A stretch of DNA of 64,000 nt from JAHEDH01 sp963745865 (GTDB lineage Bacteria > Actinomycetota > Acidimicrobiia > Spongiisociales > ZC4RG35): the NCBI GenBank assembly GCA_963745865.1, contig CAVUYZ010000003.1, forward strand, positions 248,001 through 312,000. The letters are read 5' to 3'. This document shows positions 1-10,000 of this stretch, piece by piece. Within the stretch, counting starts at the first letter, position 1. Every line of letters starts with the position of its first letter. Both the position numbers and the translations under genes were made by a program. The notes beneath the pieces were generated by a model. The model was not told where the DNA came from. It did no database searches and saw nothing but the letters and a program-made list of their open reading frames with translations.

Positions 1-243
1 GACGCAGCCGTGCTCGCGCTCAACGACGGGACGTTGGGAGCCGAGGACGCGGCCAAGGCGAAGTGGTGGTGCAGCGAACTCGAAAACCGGGTGATCGACT
101 CGTGTCTCCAGTTCTTCGGAGGCTGGGGCTACATGGAGGAGTACCCGATCGCGAGGGCCTACCGCGATGCCAGGGTGCAGACGATCTACGGCGGAACCAC
201 CGAGATCATGAAGGAGATCATCGGTCGCAGCCTCGGGCTGTGA
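1..243 (+). CDS. Acyl-CoA dehydrogenase, C-terminal fragment
   Basis: The gene enters from the left edge and only its last 80 codons are present. The tail carries the acyl-CoA dehydrogenase C-terminal signature: QFFGGWGYMEEYPIARAYRD followed by TIYGGTTEIMKEIIGR, the segment that contacts FAD across the dimer interface. The family oxidises acyl-CoA to enoyl-CoA in beta-oxidation-type pathways, passing electrons to ETF. Substrate chain length cannot be judged from the fragment. A short-chain dehydrogenase starts 23 nt downstream on the same strand, which suggests one fatty-acid or branched acid catabolic operon. Confidence 0.93.
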   Translation, partial: DAAVLALNDGTLGAEDAAKAKWWCSELENRVIDSCLQFFGGWGYMEEYPIARAYRDARVQTIYGGTTEIMKEIIGRSLGL

Positions 244-266
244 CCGTGTCGAGCAAGGAGCTAGCC

Positions 267-1175
267 ATGAGTGAGCCGATCACGTTCGACGGACGCGTCG
301 CCATCGTCACCGGGGCGGGAGGCGGCCTCGGTCGAGAGTACGCACTCGAGCTCGCCCGGCGCGGCGCCAGGGTGGTCGTCAACGATCTCGGAGGTTCGGT
401 GGACGGCGAGGGTGCCTCCCAGCGAGCCGCGGACGCGGTCGTCGACGCGATCGCGGCAGCGGGCGGTGAAGCCGTCGCCAGCTACGACTCCGTCTCGACC
501 CCCGAGGGTGGTGAGTCGATCGCCGATCGGGCGCTCGAGGAATGGGGGAGGATCGACATCGTCGTCAACAACGCCGGCATCCTCAGAGACAAGAGCTTTG
601 CCAAGATGTCGGCCGGGGAGGTCGACGCAGTGATCGACGTGCATCTCCGAGGAGCCTTCAACGTGTCACGGCCGGCGTTCAGGGCGATGAAGGAGCACGG
701 CTACGGACGCTTCGTCCACACGTCGTCGAATTCGGGGATCCTCGGCAACTTCGGCCAAGCGAACTACGGAGCGGCGAAGCTCGGGTTGGTCGGACTCTCC
801 AACGTCCTCGCCATCGAAGGGATCAAGTACGACATCCGCTCCAACGTCATCGCGCCCGTCGCGGGTACCCGGATGACCCAGGAGTTGCTCGGACCGCTCG
901 CCGATCAGTTCGATCCACGTCAGGTGATGCCGATGGTGGTCTATCTCTGCTCAGAGGGGAACCAGTTCACGCACGAGGTGTTCTCAGCAGGTGGAGGGCG
1001 GTATGCGAGGTTTTTCATCGGGATGAACGAGGGCTGGTTTGCCGGAGCCGGGGTCGTGCCGTCGGTCGAGGAATTGGCCGAGCACCTCGACGTGATCCGG
1101 GACCTCGAATTGTTCGAGATCCCCACCAGTTCGAGTGAAGAGATCTCTCTGATCGGGCGGATGCTCCAGTCGTGA
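267..1175 (+). CDS. Short-chain dehydrogenase/reductase, hydroxyacyl-CoA dehydrogenase-like
   Basis: A 302-residue SDR. The NAD(P)-binding glycine motif TGAGGGLG is at residues 15-22, NNAG near 102, and the catalytic YxxxK (YGAAK) at 167-171. The longer N-terminal segment with NDLGGSVDGEG after the second beta strand resembles the dehydrogenase unit of peroxisomal multifunctional enzyme type 2, so a 3-hydroxyacyl-CoA dehydrogenase role is plausible. The acyl-CoA dehydrogenase just upstream agrees with that. The ATG at 267 was chosen because AAGGAG lies just before it. The fold assignment is firm; the substrate is inferred. Confidence 0.88.
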   Translation: MSEPITFDGRVAIVTGAGGGLGREYALELARRGARVVVNDLGGSVDGEGASQRAADAVVDAIAAAGGEAVASYDSVSTPEGGESIADRALEEWGRIDIVVNNAGILRDKSFAKMSAGEVDAVIDVHLRGAFNVSRPAFRAMKEHGYGRFVHTSSNSGILGNFGQANYGAAKLGLVGLSNVLAIEGIKYDIRSNVIAPVAGTRMTQELLGPLADQFDPRQVMPMVVYLCSEGNQFTHEVFSAGGGRYARFFIGMNEGWFAGAGVVPSVEELAEHLDVIRDLELFEIPTSSSEEISLIGRMLQS

Positions 1176-1184
1176 TCCCTCGGC

Positions 1185-2012
1185 TCAGTCGGAGATCGTG
1201 ACCTTCACGCCGACTGCGACGATCTCCCAGAGGATCGCCATGACATCGTTCGGTAGCCGGACGCAGCCAAGCGACGCCGCTTCACCGATCGACCATGGCT
1301 GGTTGGTGCCGTGGATGCCGATGATGCCGTCGCCGCCGGCGAACTCGGTCACCACGTCGGATCTGGCGGACAACCCGAAGGCGAACGGGCCCCATGGCCC
1401 TCTGGGCCTGGTGAGTTCCACGGCGTCGGTGACGAAGAAGGTTCCGGTCGGGGTGGGTGACACGTCCGATCCGATCGCGATCTCCGTCTGGAAGTTGGCG
1501 ACCCCGTCGGTGATGACGGTGAGGACTCGATCACTCAGGTCGATGACGACCTCGCGGTCGAACGTGAAGATCTCGAGGTCTTCAGCGCGGAGCCACCCAG
1601 TGGCCCCGTTCGGGCGACCCGGGAGCATCGCTTCGATCCACCCGTCGACGGTGTCATCGAGCACCGAAACCACGGTCGGGGTGCCGAGCACCGTCGTGGC
1701 GGGGAGAATTCTGATTGGAGCAGGGTCGCGAGGCGTCTCGTAGACCTCGACCGGGCCGGACGCCTTGCCTGCCACCGATGGTGGAGGCGGCAGAGGCTCG
1801 GTACTGGCAGTTGTCGTCTCGACCGTGGTGGTCGAGGTCATGGGGGGATTGGACGTGGTGGCAGGCTGGACCTCGGCGGTAGCAGTGGCGTCCGGCGGCC
1901 CGGCGATCGGCCCGGCGTCGACCGGCTGGTTCGCCAGGCCGATTCCAACGCCGATCCCCACGCCGACGACCACCGCGAGCGTTGCGATACCACCCCATGA
2001 CCGTCCGTTCAT
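1185..2012 (-). CDS. L,D-transpeptidase (YkuD domain), exported
   Basis: A 275-residue protein with an N-terminal hydrophobic segment (about residues 8-27), a Pro/Thr/Ser-rich linker (about 40-80), an SH3-like stretch and a C-terminal YkuD domain. The catalytic motif is visible: HGTN at 234-237 and SLGCVRL, with the nucleophile Cys at 250. The family makes 3-3 cross-links in peptidoglycan outside the membrane and is common in actinobacteria. It is convergent with the SDR gene (9 nt apart) and starts 24 nt after the thiamine pyrophosphokinase gene on the same strand, so the two are probably co-transcribed. Confidence 0.9.
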   Translation of the reverse strand: MNGRSWGGIATLAVVVGVGIGVGIGLANQPVDAGPIAGPPDATATAEVQPATTSNPPMTSTTTVETTTASTEPLPPPPSVAGKASGPVEVYETPRDPAPIRILPATTVLGTPTVVSVLDDTVDGWIEAMLPGRPNGATGWLRAEDLEIFTFDREVVIDLSDRVLTVITDGVANFQTEIAIGSDVSPTPTGTFFVTDAVELTRPRGPWGPFAFGLSARSDVVTEFAGGDGIIGIHGTNQPWSIGEAASLGCVRLPNDVMAILWEIVAVGVKVTISD

Positions 2013-2036
2013 GAGGTCAGGCTATCGCTCGACTAC

Positions 2037-2673
2037 TCACATGGCGTAGGGCTGGATACTGAGGATGCATCCCCTCGACAGCTGGACAGAGGCGACCGGC
2101 CTCGCGAACTCGTTGGAGACACCTCTGGCGCTTCCTTGAGCCAGCGTGTCGTCAGACGAACTCCCACCGGAGCCCGTTGGTGGTGACCCCGGTGGCGTCG
2201 CCACCCACGGCCAGGAGCGACACCACCTCGCCCGGTGCTCCGTGGAGCTCGCAATGGTGTCGGATGACATGCGCTCGGGTCGTTCCGGCGATCCACTCGA
2301 CCTCGACGCCGGCGAAGCGTGGGCTCGCCACCACAGCCGCATTCGCCAAGAGGTGATCGAGTCGTCCGCCGTGCCCGCCAACCACGATCAGGCGGTCGAT
2401 GTTGGGATGCTCGATCGCCCGATCGAGTGCCAACTCGAAGTCGGTTGCGTCCTTGTCGACGGGATGTCGCTCGATGGGCCCGTCGTAGGAATCCAGGCTG
2501 GCCGCGCTCACAGAGTCGAGGTCGCCCACCATGAGGTCGACGCGAACGCCGATCCGGCTGGCGTGGTCGAGGCCAGAGTCGGCCGCAACCACCCAGCGAT
2601 GCTCGGGGAGCTCGCCGATGAGTGCCGGGTCGACAGCGTCGCCTCCGACGAATACGACGGCGGTGCTCAGCAC
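2037..2673 (-). CDS. thiN: Thiamine pyrophosphokinase, interrupted by one frame change
   Basis: Transfers pyrophosphate from ATP to thiamine to give thiamine diphosphate. Landmarks are VAADSGLDHA, the Asp pair in MVGDLDS, DKDATDFELAL and GGHGGRLDH. The first frame stops at TGA 2152-2154 right after TNGLRWEFV. The expected C-terminus (DDTLAQGSARGVSNEFARPV and an ILSIQP end) continues in the next frame down to 2037, so one extra base near 2153 splits an otherwise full-length enzyme. The start is GTG 2673 with GAGGG about 9 nt upstream. An 8+8 bp dyad lies about 30 nt upstream. Confidence 0.85.
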
Positions 2674-2702
2674 GGCCGAACCCTCGAAAATGACAAAATC
2701 GT

Positions 2703-2726
2703 CTTACGCGCGTCTGCACGCGTAAG
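2703..2726. promoter_or_regulatory. Inverted repeat upstream of thiN, candidate operator
   Basis: CTTACGCG (2703-2710) and CGCGTAAG (2719-2726) form a perfect 8-bp dyad with an 8-nt spacer. It lies in the 73-bp gap between the S9 peptidase stop and the thiN start. Dyads of this geometry typically bind a dimeric repressor. I do not recognise the motif; it is not a thiamine riboswitch. Confidence 0.45.
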
Positions 2727-2746
2727 AACGGTCGACCGGTTGGTGT

Positions 2747-4647
2747 TCATGACAGGTGAGCCTTCAGCCAATCGGCGACCTCGGCGTACCACACGAGCGA
2801 ATTGCGACCATCGAGGATCCAGTGGCCCTCGTTCTCGAAGTGGAGGAGTCGAGCCGGCACGCCCTTGGCCTGCAGGAGGCCGTACAGGGACAACCCCTGA
2901 CCGACGGGCACCCGGAAGTCCTGGTCGCCGTGGATCACGAGCGTCGGAGTGACGATCGACCCGGCGTGGGCCAGCGGGCTCCACCGCTGGACGCGATCGA
3001 GATCTTCGAAGGCCTCGGCGCCGTACGCCCGCGCCCGTCCCATCGTGATGTCGGACGCATACATGCCGGGCAGATCGGTCACCGCGGCATGCGCCACCAC
3101 GCACCGATACCGCGATGTCTTCGTTGCCAGCCACGTGACGAGATAGCCACCGTACGAACCGCCGACGATGGCCAAGCTCTCGGGGTCGACCCGACCCGAG
3201 TCCACGAGATGGTCGGTGACCGCCTCGACATCTCTCGCAGGACGATCCCCCCACGCTCCGTGAATCGATGCCGCGAACTGGTCGCCGAACGAGGTCGAGC
3301 CTGCGAAGTTGACCAGTGCCACCGAGTAGGAGTTGCCTGCGATCACTGCGGCGTTCCATCGCCAATGCCACTGGTCGCCGAATATCCCGTGCGGGCCCCC
3401 GTGCACCATGTGGACCAGCGGGCGGGGATCTGGCCCCGTGGAGAGGAAGAAGACCTGGACGCGGTCTCCCTCGGAGGCCTCCACCCAGAGCTCCTCGACC
3501 TGTGGCACCTCGACGATCAGCCATCGCGTCGGATGTGAAGCGGTGATGGGCTCGATCTCGCCGACCCCGATCCGATGGATCTCGGGAGGTTCGGTGAGAG
3601 ACGATCGATTGACGGCGATCGAGCCACCGTGATGGTCGAACGCCGTCACCGAGCCGGTATCGGTCAAGGCGACAGGCACGTCTCCTGGCGTCTGCGACCA
3701 CTCGAAGAGGCGAGTCCGACCCGTGTCCTCGGCGGTCAGTAGCAGTCGGTCGCCGTTCCAACTCCAGTCCACAGGCGACCGGTCCCAATCCCCGAGATCG
3801 AGCATCGTGAGGTCCCCCGTGTCGGGGTCGACCATCGTGAGTCTCACCGGGTCTGCGTAGTAGTCCGGGATGAGCTGCTGACCGAAGACCAGATCGCCCG
3901 AGTCCGAGAAACGAGGGGTGGAAGCGTGGCCGGGGATTCCGGGCGTGAGGTCGGTGGTCGCTCGGCTGCCGATGTCGATAGCGAACAGCGACCATCGCAG
4001 ATGACCGTGCGGCGGTTCCGAACGGTCGGCACAGAACACGATGGTGGAGCCATCCGGCGATATCGCCATGTCCGCAAGTGGATCTCCGGTGTTCTCCCAT
4101 CGCATCCAACGACGGCTGTCCGGGGTCAGATCTTCGACGTTGCCCGAATCGAGATCGATCAGGAAGACGTGCGGGTACGCCTGCCCGGTCAACCACCGAT
4201 CCCAATATCGGTACAGGGCGTTGCTGGTGGCATGCACCCCTGGCGACTGCTCGCCGGATCCGGGTGGTGGCACGTTCCCGATGGCGACGATGCTCGAGCC
4301 GCCCGGGTGCCAGGTCGCCCCGATCACGCCGCCCTCGAGTTGGGTGAGCTGCCTCGGCTCGCCGCCAGCCGGTCGGCATCGCGTGGAGTTGGGGTGTGCC
4401 GTCCACCGTCTCTGGTGAACGCGAGCATCGAACCATCGGGCGAGAAGCTCGGTCGGGTCGCGGAGGAGTCGGGCGCGGTGAGCGGCCTCAGCGATGAGCC
4501 GGTCCAATCGCATCGCCACAGTCGGGTCGTCGATGAGTTCTCGTCTTCGTCATAGGTCGTGACCGGTACCACGATCCACTCCTCGGACACGGTGGGTGCA
4601 CCGACTCGCGGCAGGGCCCACATCATCGATGGTGACAGAGCGGTCAT
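2747..4647 (-). CDS. S9-family prolyl oligopeptidase / acylaminoacyl-peptidase
   Basis: About 630 residues: an N-terminal beta-propeller with TolB/WD-like repeats (for example SFSPDGSMLAFT and ISPDGSTIVF) and a C-terminal alpha/beta-hydrolase peptidase domain. The triad is visible: Ser in GGSYGGY, Asp in IHGDQDFRV and His in ENEGHWI. HGGPHG forms the oxyanion region. It removes or hydrolyses short or N-blocked peptides in the cytoplasm. One base is missing near 4370 (probably CC read for CCC), so the propeller is split between two frames. ATG 4647 was preferred to the upstream TTG. It diverges from pfkA with a shared 111-bp promoter region. Confidence 0.88.
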
Positions 4648-4758
4648 GGGGAAACCGTACCCCTGCAACGGGCGCTCCGTTCAAACGTGGAATCCGCCGC
4701 GCAATGTCGCGAGAGCTATCGTCGGCGGCCAACGCTCGCTCTGTCCGAGAGATCAACC

Positions 4759-5847
4759 ATGTCAACAGTCGCCGTACTCACCTCCGGCGGGGACGCCCCG
4801 GGAATGAATGCCGCCATTCAGGCGGTGGTCCGCGTCGCCGCCTCCAAGAACTTCGATGCCGTCGGCATCCTCGACGGATATGACGGCCTCATCGACGGGA
4901 TGTCGCGCCCGCTCACACGGCGGATCGATCAGGGCCGCTCGACGGTTCCCGAACAGGAACTCGAGGGATTCGCCGCGCACGGAGGAACGATCCTCGGCTC
5001 CGCCAGATGCTCCCGCTTCCACGATCCGGCCTTCAGAGCGAAGGCGGCTGACCATCTCCGGGCTCTCGACGCAGCAGGCCTCATCGTCATCGGCGGCAAC
5101 GGCTCCATGGCCGGCGCTCACGCGATCGCCACCGAGATGGAGATCCCCGTCATCGGGATCCCCGCATCGATCGACAACGACATCGGGCTCACACGCGAGG
5201 CCCTGGGGGTCGATACCGCGCTCAACACGATCGTCGAAGCGTGCGACCGGATCTCCGACACCGCCCGATCGCACCACCGTGCGTTCATCGTCGAGGTGAT
5301 GGGCCGGGACAGCGGCTACCTGGCGATGGCGGCCGCCGCCGCCACCGCTGCCGACGCGGTGTTGCTGCCGGAGACTGCCAAGAGCTTCGACGAGACCATC
5401 GATGCCGTCTCGGCGTGCATCCGCCAGGGGTTCTCCTCGGAGCGGATGAAACGCCGGGTCCTGATCATCAAAGCCGAGGGTGTCGACATCCCAACGCACA
5501 TGCTCGTCGACGAGGTCGTCGCCCAACTCGGAGACATGAAAGACATCGAAGTCCGGGGGACGGTCCTCGGCCATCTCGTCCGGGGTGGCAACTCGTCGTT
5601 CCGTGACCGCCTCATCGCCGGCCGGTTCGGCCTGGTGGCGGTGCAGGCGTTGCTGGCAGGGCGGACCGACATCATGGTCGCATGGAATCTCACCGATGTC
5701 GGTGAGGCGACCAGCGACTCCTTCGTGCGGATGTTCTCACTGGCGGATGTTCTCAAGGAGACCGAGGCATTGCTGGCGCTCCGCAGCGACGTGGCTCGCG
5801 ACCGCCTCCAGCGCATGGAGAGCATCCAGGGCGTTCTCGCCTTGTGA
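4759..5847 (+). CDS. pfkA: 6-phosphofructokinase
   Basis: A 362-residue enzyme that phosphorylates fructose 6-phosphate at C1 in glycolysis. Motifs: GGDAPGMNA at residues 10-18, IDND at 138-141 (the first Asp is the catalytic base), MGR at 181-183 for fructose-6-phosphate binding, and VLGHLVRGG further on. The phosphoryl-donor loop reads GGNGS with Asn at about 114, where ATP enzymes have GGDGS and pyrophosphate enzymes GGDDT, so the donor cannot be called safely. Start ATG 4759; GAGA is a weak ribosome site. It is convergent with the ATP-grasp gene. Confidence 0.9.
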   Translation: MSTVAVLTSGGDAPGMNAAIQAVVRVAASKNFDAVGILDGYDGLIDGMSRPLTRRIDQGRSTVPEQELEGFAAHGGTILGSARCSRFHDPAFRAKAADHLRALDAAGLIVIGGNGSMAGAHAIATEMEIPVIGIPASIDNDIGLTREALGVDTALNTIVEACDRISDTARSHHRAFIVEVMGRDSGYLAMAAAAATAADAVLLPETAKSFDETIDAVSACIRQGFSSERMKRRVLIIKAEGVDIPTHMLVDEVVAQLGDMKDIEVRGTVLGHLVRGGNSSFRDRLIAGRFGLVAVQALLAGRTDIMVAWNLTDVGEATSDSFVRMFSLADVLKETEALLALRSDVARDRLQRMESIQGVLAL

Positions 5848-5893
5848 GGTGATCTGGGGAACCGGGCACGGTCGGCCCCCCGGAAGGCTGGCA

Positions 5894-7111
5894 TCACCTG
5901 CTTGCGATGACCAGGGTCACCTCATCGTGTGCAGTGTGCAACGCCTCGACGACGTCGTCGCGGGTGGCCGCTCTGGCGAAGATGAACCCGAGATAGCGGT
6001 CACCGTCGGGGACCGGGACGACCTCAGACCCGATCGGAATCGCGATCTCGATCCCGGTCACCCCGGGGACCGACCTGGCCGCGTCGAGTCCGTCGATCCG
6101 CTCGAGCGTGCCGCGCTCCGGAATCGGGATCATCATGACGCCGGTTGCTTGTTCGATCCGTCGGAATCCCCGTTTGCGGACTCCGAGGGCGTGACGGAGC
6201 ACGAGGCTCTCGAGGGTGTCGCCCATCAGGCCGAAGCTCAGGCTCCGGCCACAGATCCCACCGATGGTGCGTGCGGCGATCTCGATCACAACCGGTCTGC
6301 CGGCATCGATCCTCAGCTCGGCGTGGACCGGCCCATTGGTCAGGCCGAGGGCGGCGATCGCCTGGGCCACGATGCGCTCGACGTCGGTCACGGTGGTCAG
6401 CGTCGAGCGCCGTCGGCGTCACGAAGATGGTCTCTGCGAAGGTGGGCCCGTCGGGTTGGTCAGGCTTGTCCAAGATCGCGAGAACCTCGAGCTCGCCGTC
6501 CCAAATCAGACCCTCGACCGAGACCTCGACGCCTGGGGCGAACGACTCCACGAGGATCTGTTCGTCACCGTCGTCGTCCTGCTGATGATGCTGGGCGACG
6601 GCGAACGCCTCGGCCAACTGTCTCGGATCGTCGGATCTCATCACGCCCAGACTCGCACTCCGGGTGCGAGGCTTCGTCACGACGGGGAATCCCATCCGTT
6701 CTCGGCCACGGCGATGGCTTCCGATCCGGTCGAGGCCAATGCAAACCCCGGCTGGGGCACTTCCGCTGTGGCGAGGAGCCGCCGCATCGCGGCTTTGTCG
6801 AGCGTGGCCAGCGCGGCAGTGACGGGGTTCGCAGGTAGGCCAAGCAGCGAGGCAGCGCGCGCAGCGATCTCGACACCGGCGTCGTCGGCGGCGACGACCG
6901 CGTCGATCGGCGTCGAAGTGGCGAGGTCGGCCACTCGTTCCGCCGATGTCACAGGATCAGAGCAATCGATCGCAACCTGGCGGTCGGGCAGGACGAGCGG
7001 AAGCGGTCGCTCAGACGCAATCGACAGTTCGACCCCGAGGTCGGCAGCGGCCTCGACGAAGTCGGCCGCTCGATACGTCTCGGTCGGCAGGATGACGACG
7101 ATTCGGCTCAT
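5894..7111 (-). CDS. ATP-grasp domain ligase, unknown substrate (two frame changes)
   Basis: Roughly 405 residues. The N-terminal Rossmann-like part is followed by an ATP-grasp core: the Lys strand MGFPVVTKPRTRSASLGV, the acidic VEGLIWDGEL strand and the metal-binding EIAARTIGG segment. A C-terminal lid ends in YLGFIFARA. This order is typical of carboxylate-amine ligases related to L-amino-acid ligases and carbamoyl-phosphate-synthase-like enzymes. The substrate cannot be read from the sequence. The frame changes near 6695 (one base missing) and again near 6390 (one base extra); all core motifs survive once joined. It diverges from nfuA. Confidence 0.78.
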
Positions 7112-7119
7112 GTCGGCGG

Positions 7120-7125
7120 AGAGTA
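7120..7125 (-). promoter_or_regulatory. -10 box TACTCT for the ATP-grasp gene
   Basis: On the minus strand TACTCT (a TANNNT box) is followed by 8 nt and then the ATG at 7111, so the transcript would start at or near the start codon with almost no leader. No clear -35 box is seen. Confidence 0.35.
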
Positions 7126-7163
7126 TCCGGTTTGTCGTCGGTGTGATGTAGCCTGAAAGGCCC

Positions 7164-7790
7164 ATGAGTGACACAGAGAAGACCGACATCACCATCATCA
7201 CCATCGCCGCCGACGCGATCGACATGATCTCGAATCTCGCCGAGCAGGAGCCCGGAGATGAGGAGTACGGCCTCTACATCGAGGTCACGGGCATCCGCGG
7301 CGCACAGTTCACCTACGACCTCAGCTTCGTTCCGGTCGCCGACGGCGCCGGGAAGATCATCGAACGTCACGGATCGCTCGCGGTCATCGTTCGCGAGGAC
7401 GACCTCGAGAAGCTGCAGGGCTCCAGTCTGACGCTCACCGATCAGGGCCTGGCGATGAACAACCCCAATCAGCCGGCGACGCCGACGATGGCTGCCCCGA
7501 AGGGTGATCTCGAAGGCCCCCTCGCCGATCAGATCCAGACCGTTCTCGAACAACAAGTCAACCCGGCAATCGCCTCCCACGGCGGCGGCGCCGAGCTGGT
7601 GTCCGTCGATGGAACGATCGCCTATCTCAAGCTGATGGGCGGCTGTCAGGGATGTGGTATGGCGCAGGTGACGCTCCACCAGGGGATCGAACGAATCCTG
7701 CTGGAGGCGATCCCGGATCTCTCGGGGGTCATCGACGTGACCGATCACGCTTCCGGATCGGATCCGTACTACCAGGCGGCGAAGAAGTAG
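7164..7790 (+). CDS. nfuA: NfuA-type Fe-S cluster carrier
   Basis: A 208-residue protein with a degenerate A-type (IscA/HesB-like) N-terminal domain (about 1-100, without its usual cysteines) and a C-terminal NifU domain (about 115-205). The cluster-binding CxxC is C161-x-x-C164 in GGCQGCGMA. NfuA accepts Fe-S clusters from the assembly machinery and delivers them to client proteins, especially under oxidative stress. GAAAGG precedes ATG 7164. It stands alone between a divergent ATP-grasp gene and the large operon that begins at 7902. Confidence 0.92.
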   Translation: MSDTEKTDITIITIAADAIDMISNLAEQEPGDEEYGLYIEVTGIRGAQFTYDLSFVPVADGAGKIIERHGSLAVIVREDDLEKLQGSSLTLTDQGLAMNNPNQPATPTMAAPKGDLEGPLADQIQTVLEQQVNPAIASHGGGAELVSVDGTIAYLKLMGGCQGCGMAQVTLHQGIERILLEAIPDLSGVIDVTDHASGSDPYYQAAKK

Positions 7791-7901
7791 CTGGAGTCGC
7801 GTCCGCGTCACGAATCCCGGCAACCCGCATCGTGCGTCGGTAGCATTCTGCCGACGAGAAGTCGTCGTCCCTGGTCATCCTCTCCCACAAGATCGGTCCT
7901 C

Positions 7902-10000
7902 ATGCGGGAACCTGACGGACATCGGAGACGTCTCTTCACTGTGTCACCAGAACGCCCGCCATCGAGATCGCTGAAGGCTGCCCTGCTCGCTGCCGTCCTC
8001 ATCCTGATCGGTGTGCCGGCTGGGGCTCAAACCGGGGTCGAGGTGAGTGGAACCGCCGGAATGGCCGGGTGGCTCGATCCCGACGAGCCGTTCACTGTCG
8101 CCGTCCACATCGATTCCGACGTCCTGTTCGACGGCGTCATCGAGAGCTCGATGGGCGGAATCGAGATCACGACGCCTGCCCAGGTACCCGCCGGCACATC
8201 CAAGACCTATGACGTGCGGATGCCTCCCCCGACAGGGCAGACGCTCAGGGTGACCCTCCAGGACCAACTCGGCGAGATCGTCGTCGTCCAGCACCGTGTC
8301 CACCCGGCTCCCCACCGATGAGGTCTTCGTCGGTCTGTCGTCCGGACTGGATACAACGGCATTCGACCGACTGACGACTCCGATCGTCCGGCGTCCGCTG
8401 ATTGGACTGAACATGCCGGCGGACAGCCGGCTGGAGTTCTTCGATCACCTCGTGTTGTCATCCGACGACGTCGATGACTCGGTGGTCGAGTGGGTCGAGG
8501 CCGGTGGAACGCTCGTGACGGATCGGGTGCCGGACATGTCACTCGAGCCGATGGCGGAGCCGGGAGATGGGACGGGGTATCTGGCCGGCGACGGCGTCGT
8601 TGTGGTCACCGACGACCTCGCATCTCCGGACGGATACTCGGACTTCCTGCTCGCCGGAGTCCTCGACACCGGGCGGCGCGACGCCTGGCAATCGCCGGAT
8701 GCAGGCACTCACGGAAGCTGCGTCGAACTCAGGGAGCGGCGGCATTCCCGAGCTGCCGTGGTTGCTCGGAGCGATCGTCGCCTATGCAGTCGTGGTCGGT
8801 CCAGTGAACTTCTTCGTGCTCCATCGAACCGGGCGGCGCGATTTCGCGTGGATCACGATTCCGGTCATCAGCGCGCTGGCGCTCGGCGGTTTCTGGGTGG
8901 TGGGTACCGAGCGCCTCGATCAGGTGTCGTTGAGCCACGCCACACTGGTGATGGCTGGAAACCAACCGACGGTGCGCTCATCTGTGGTGCTCGCTGTCGG
9001 GTCACCCGGGGTGTTCGAGCTTGTATTCGATGACGGAGCACTCGTCTACCCGACCGGTATCGGAAACAACTTCGACCAGTTCGGCCGGCCGGTGGTGGTC
9101 GGCGGAGCCTCGATCCAGGGATCCGTGGCCCGGTTCGAGCTCGATCAACTCGGGTTTGCGGCGGCGAGCGCCATCCTCAAGTCCAGCCCAGTGGTCCCCG
9201 TCGCGTCCCTCGCTCCCGATGGTGAGTCGGTCACGGTGGACAACATCACCGAAAACGAGTTTTGGGCGTGGGGGGTTTCGAACGGGTCGCTCATCAACGC
9301 CCAGCGAGAGTCCCTCGCCCCGGGATCCGCTGGCAGCGTTGCGATCCAGGCGATCGGTCGCGCCGACGCGTTTCGCGAGCCCGGATTCGGGCTCAACGTC
9401 GGCGATGCGATCGTCGGAGAGCTGCAGCTGTGGAATGACGAGCGTGGGTGGCAGGTCCTCTCGCCGATCGGGCGAGCGGCGCAATTCAGCTTCGAGGAGA
9501 GCCCTGGCATGTTCTGGTTCGGGTTCACAGAGGATTTCCACCCCGGACTCGCCCTCGACGGTCGGGCTGTCGACCCACTCGGCACGACGCTGGTGATCGT
9601 CCCGATCGATGTCACCGACGTCGGATCGGGGTCGGAGGAGGGAACGCTCATCGACGTCGGGAACGGGATCGTTGAGAATGGCGGTGGCGCAGGCGACGTC
9701 TTCGTCAGCTCGGATGAGATGTGGCTCGGGTTCGACCTTCCGCCTGGAGCTGTCCCGACGGAGATCTCGTTCGTCGATCAGTTCGGGATGCGACCGGGAT
9801 CGTTCGAATTGTGGGACTGGGAAGCGGCTCGACTCGAGCCTGTCTTGATCGGTGAGACCGTCGAGTCACGCTTCACGGACGCGGCGGGACGGCTGATCAT
9901 GCGGGTCGCGGCGGGAGGAGCAGCCGGTCCCGCCGACGAGGGCTTCGTCGAGATCCCCATGTCTCCGCGTTCGGTGTCGATCGGATGGAAGACCCGATGA
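7902..10000 (+). CDS. Large exported/membrane protein heading the MoxR-vWA operon (two frame changes)
   Basis: About 695 residues once frames are joined near 8300 and 8700, each needing one base removed. It starts with a signal-like segment (LKAALLAAVLILIGVPAGA), then a beta-rich extracellular part, a flavodoxin/amidotransferase-like stretch (DEVFVGLSSGLDTTAFD and LEFFDHLVLSSDDV), a membrane pair around WLLGAIVAYAVVVGPVNFF, and a long beta-rich C-terminus. I cannot name a family with certainty. Its TGA overlaps the ATG of the ABC ATPase (ATGA), so it is translationally coupled to the exporter. A role in exporter or vWA-complex assembly is inferred from context only. Confidence 0.6.
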
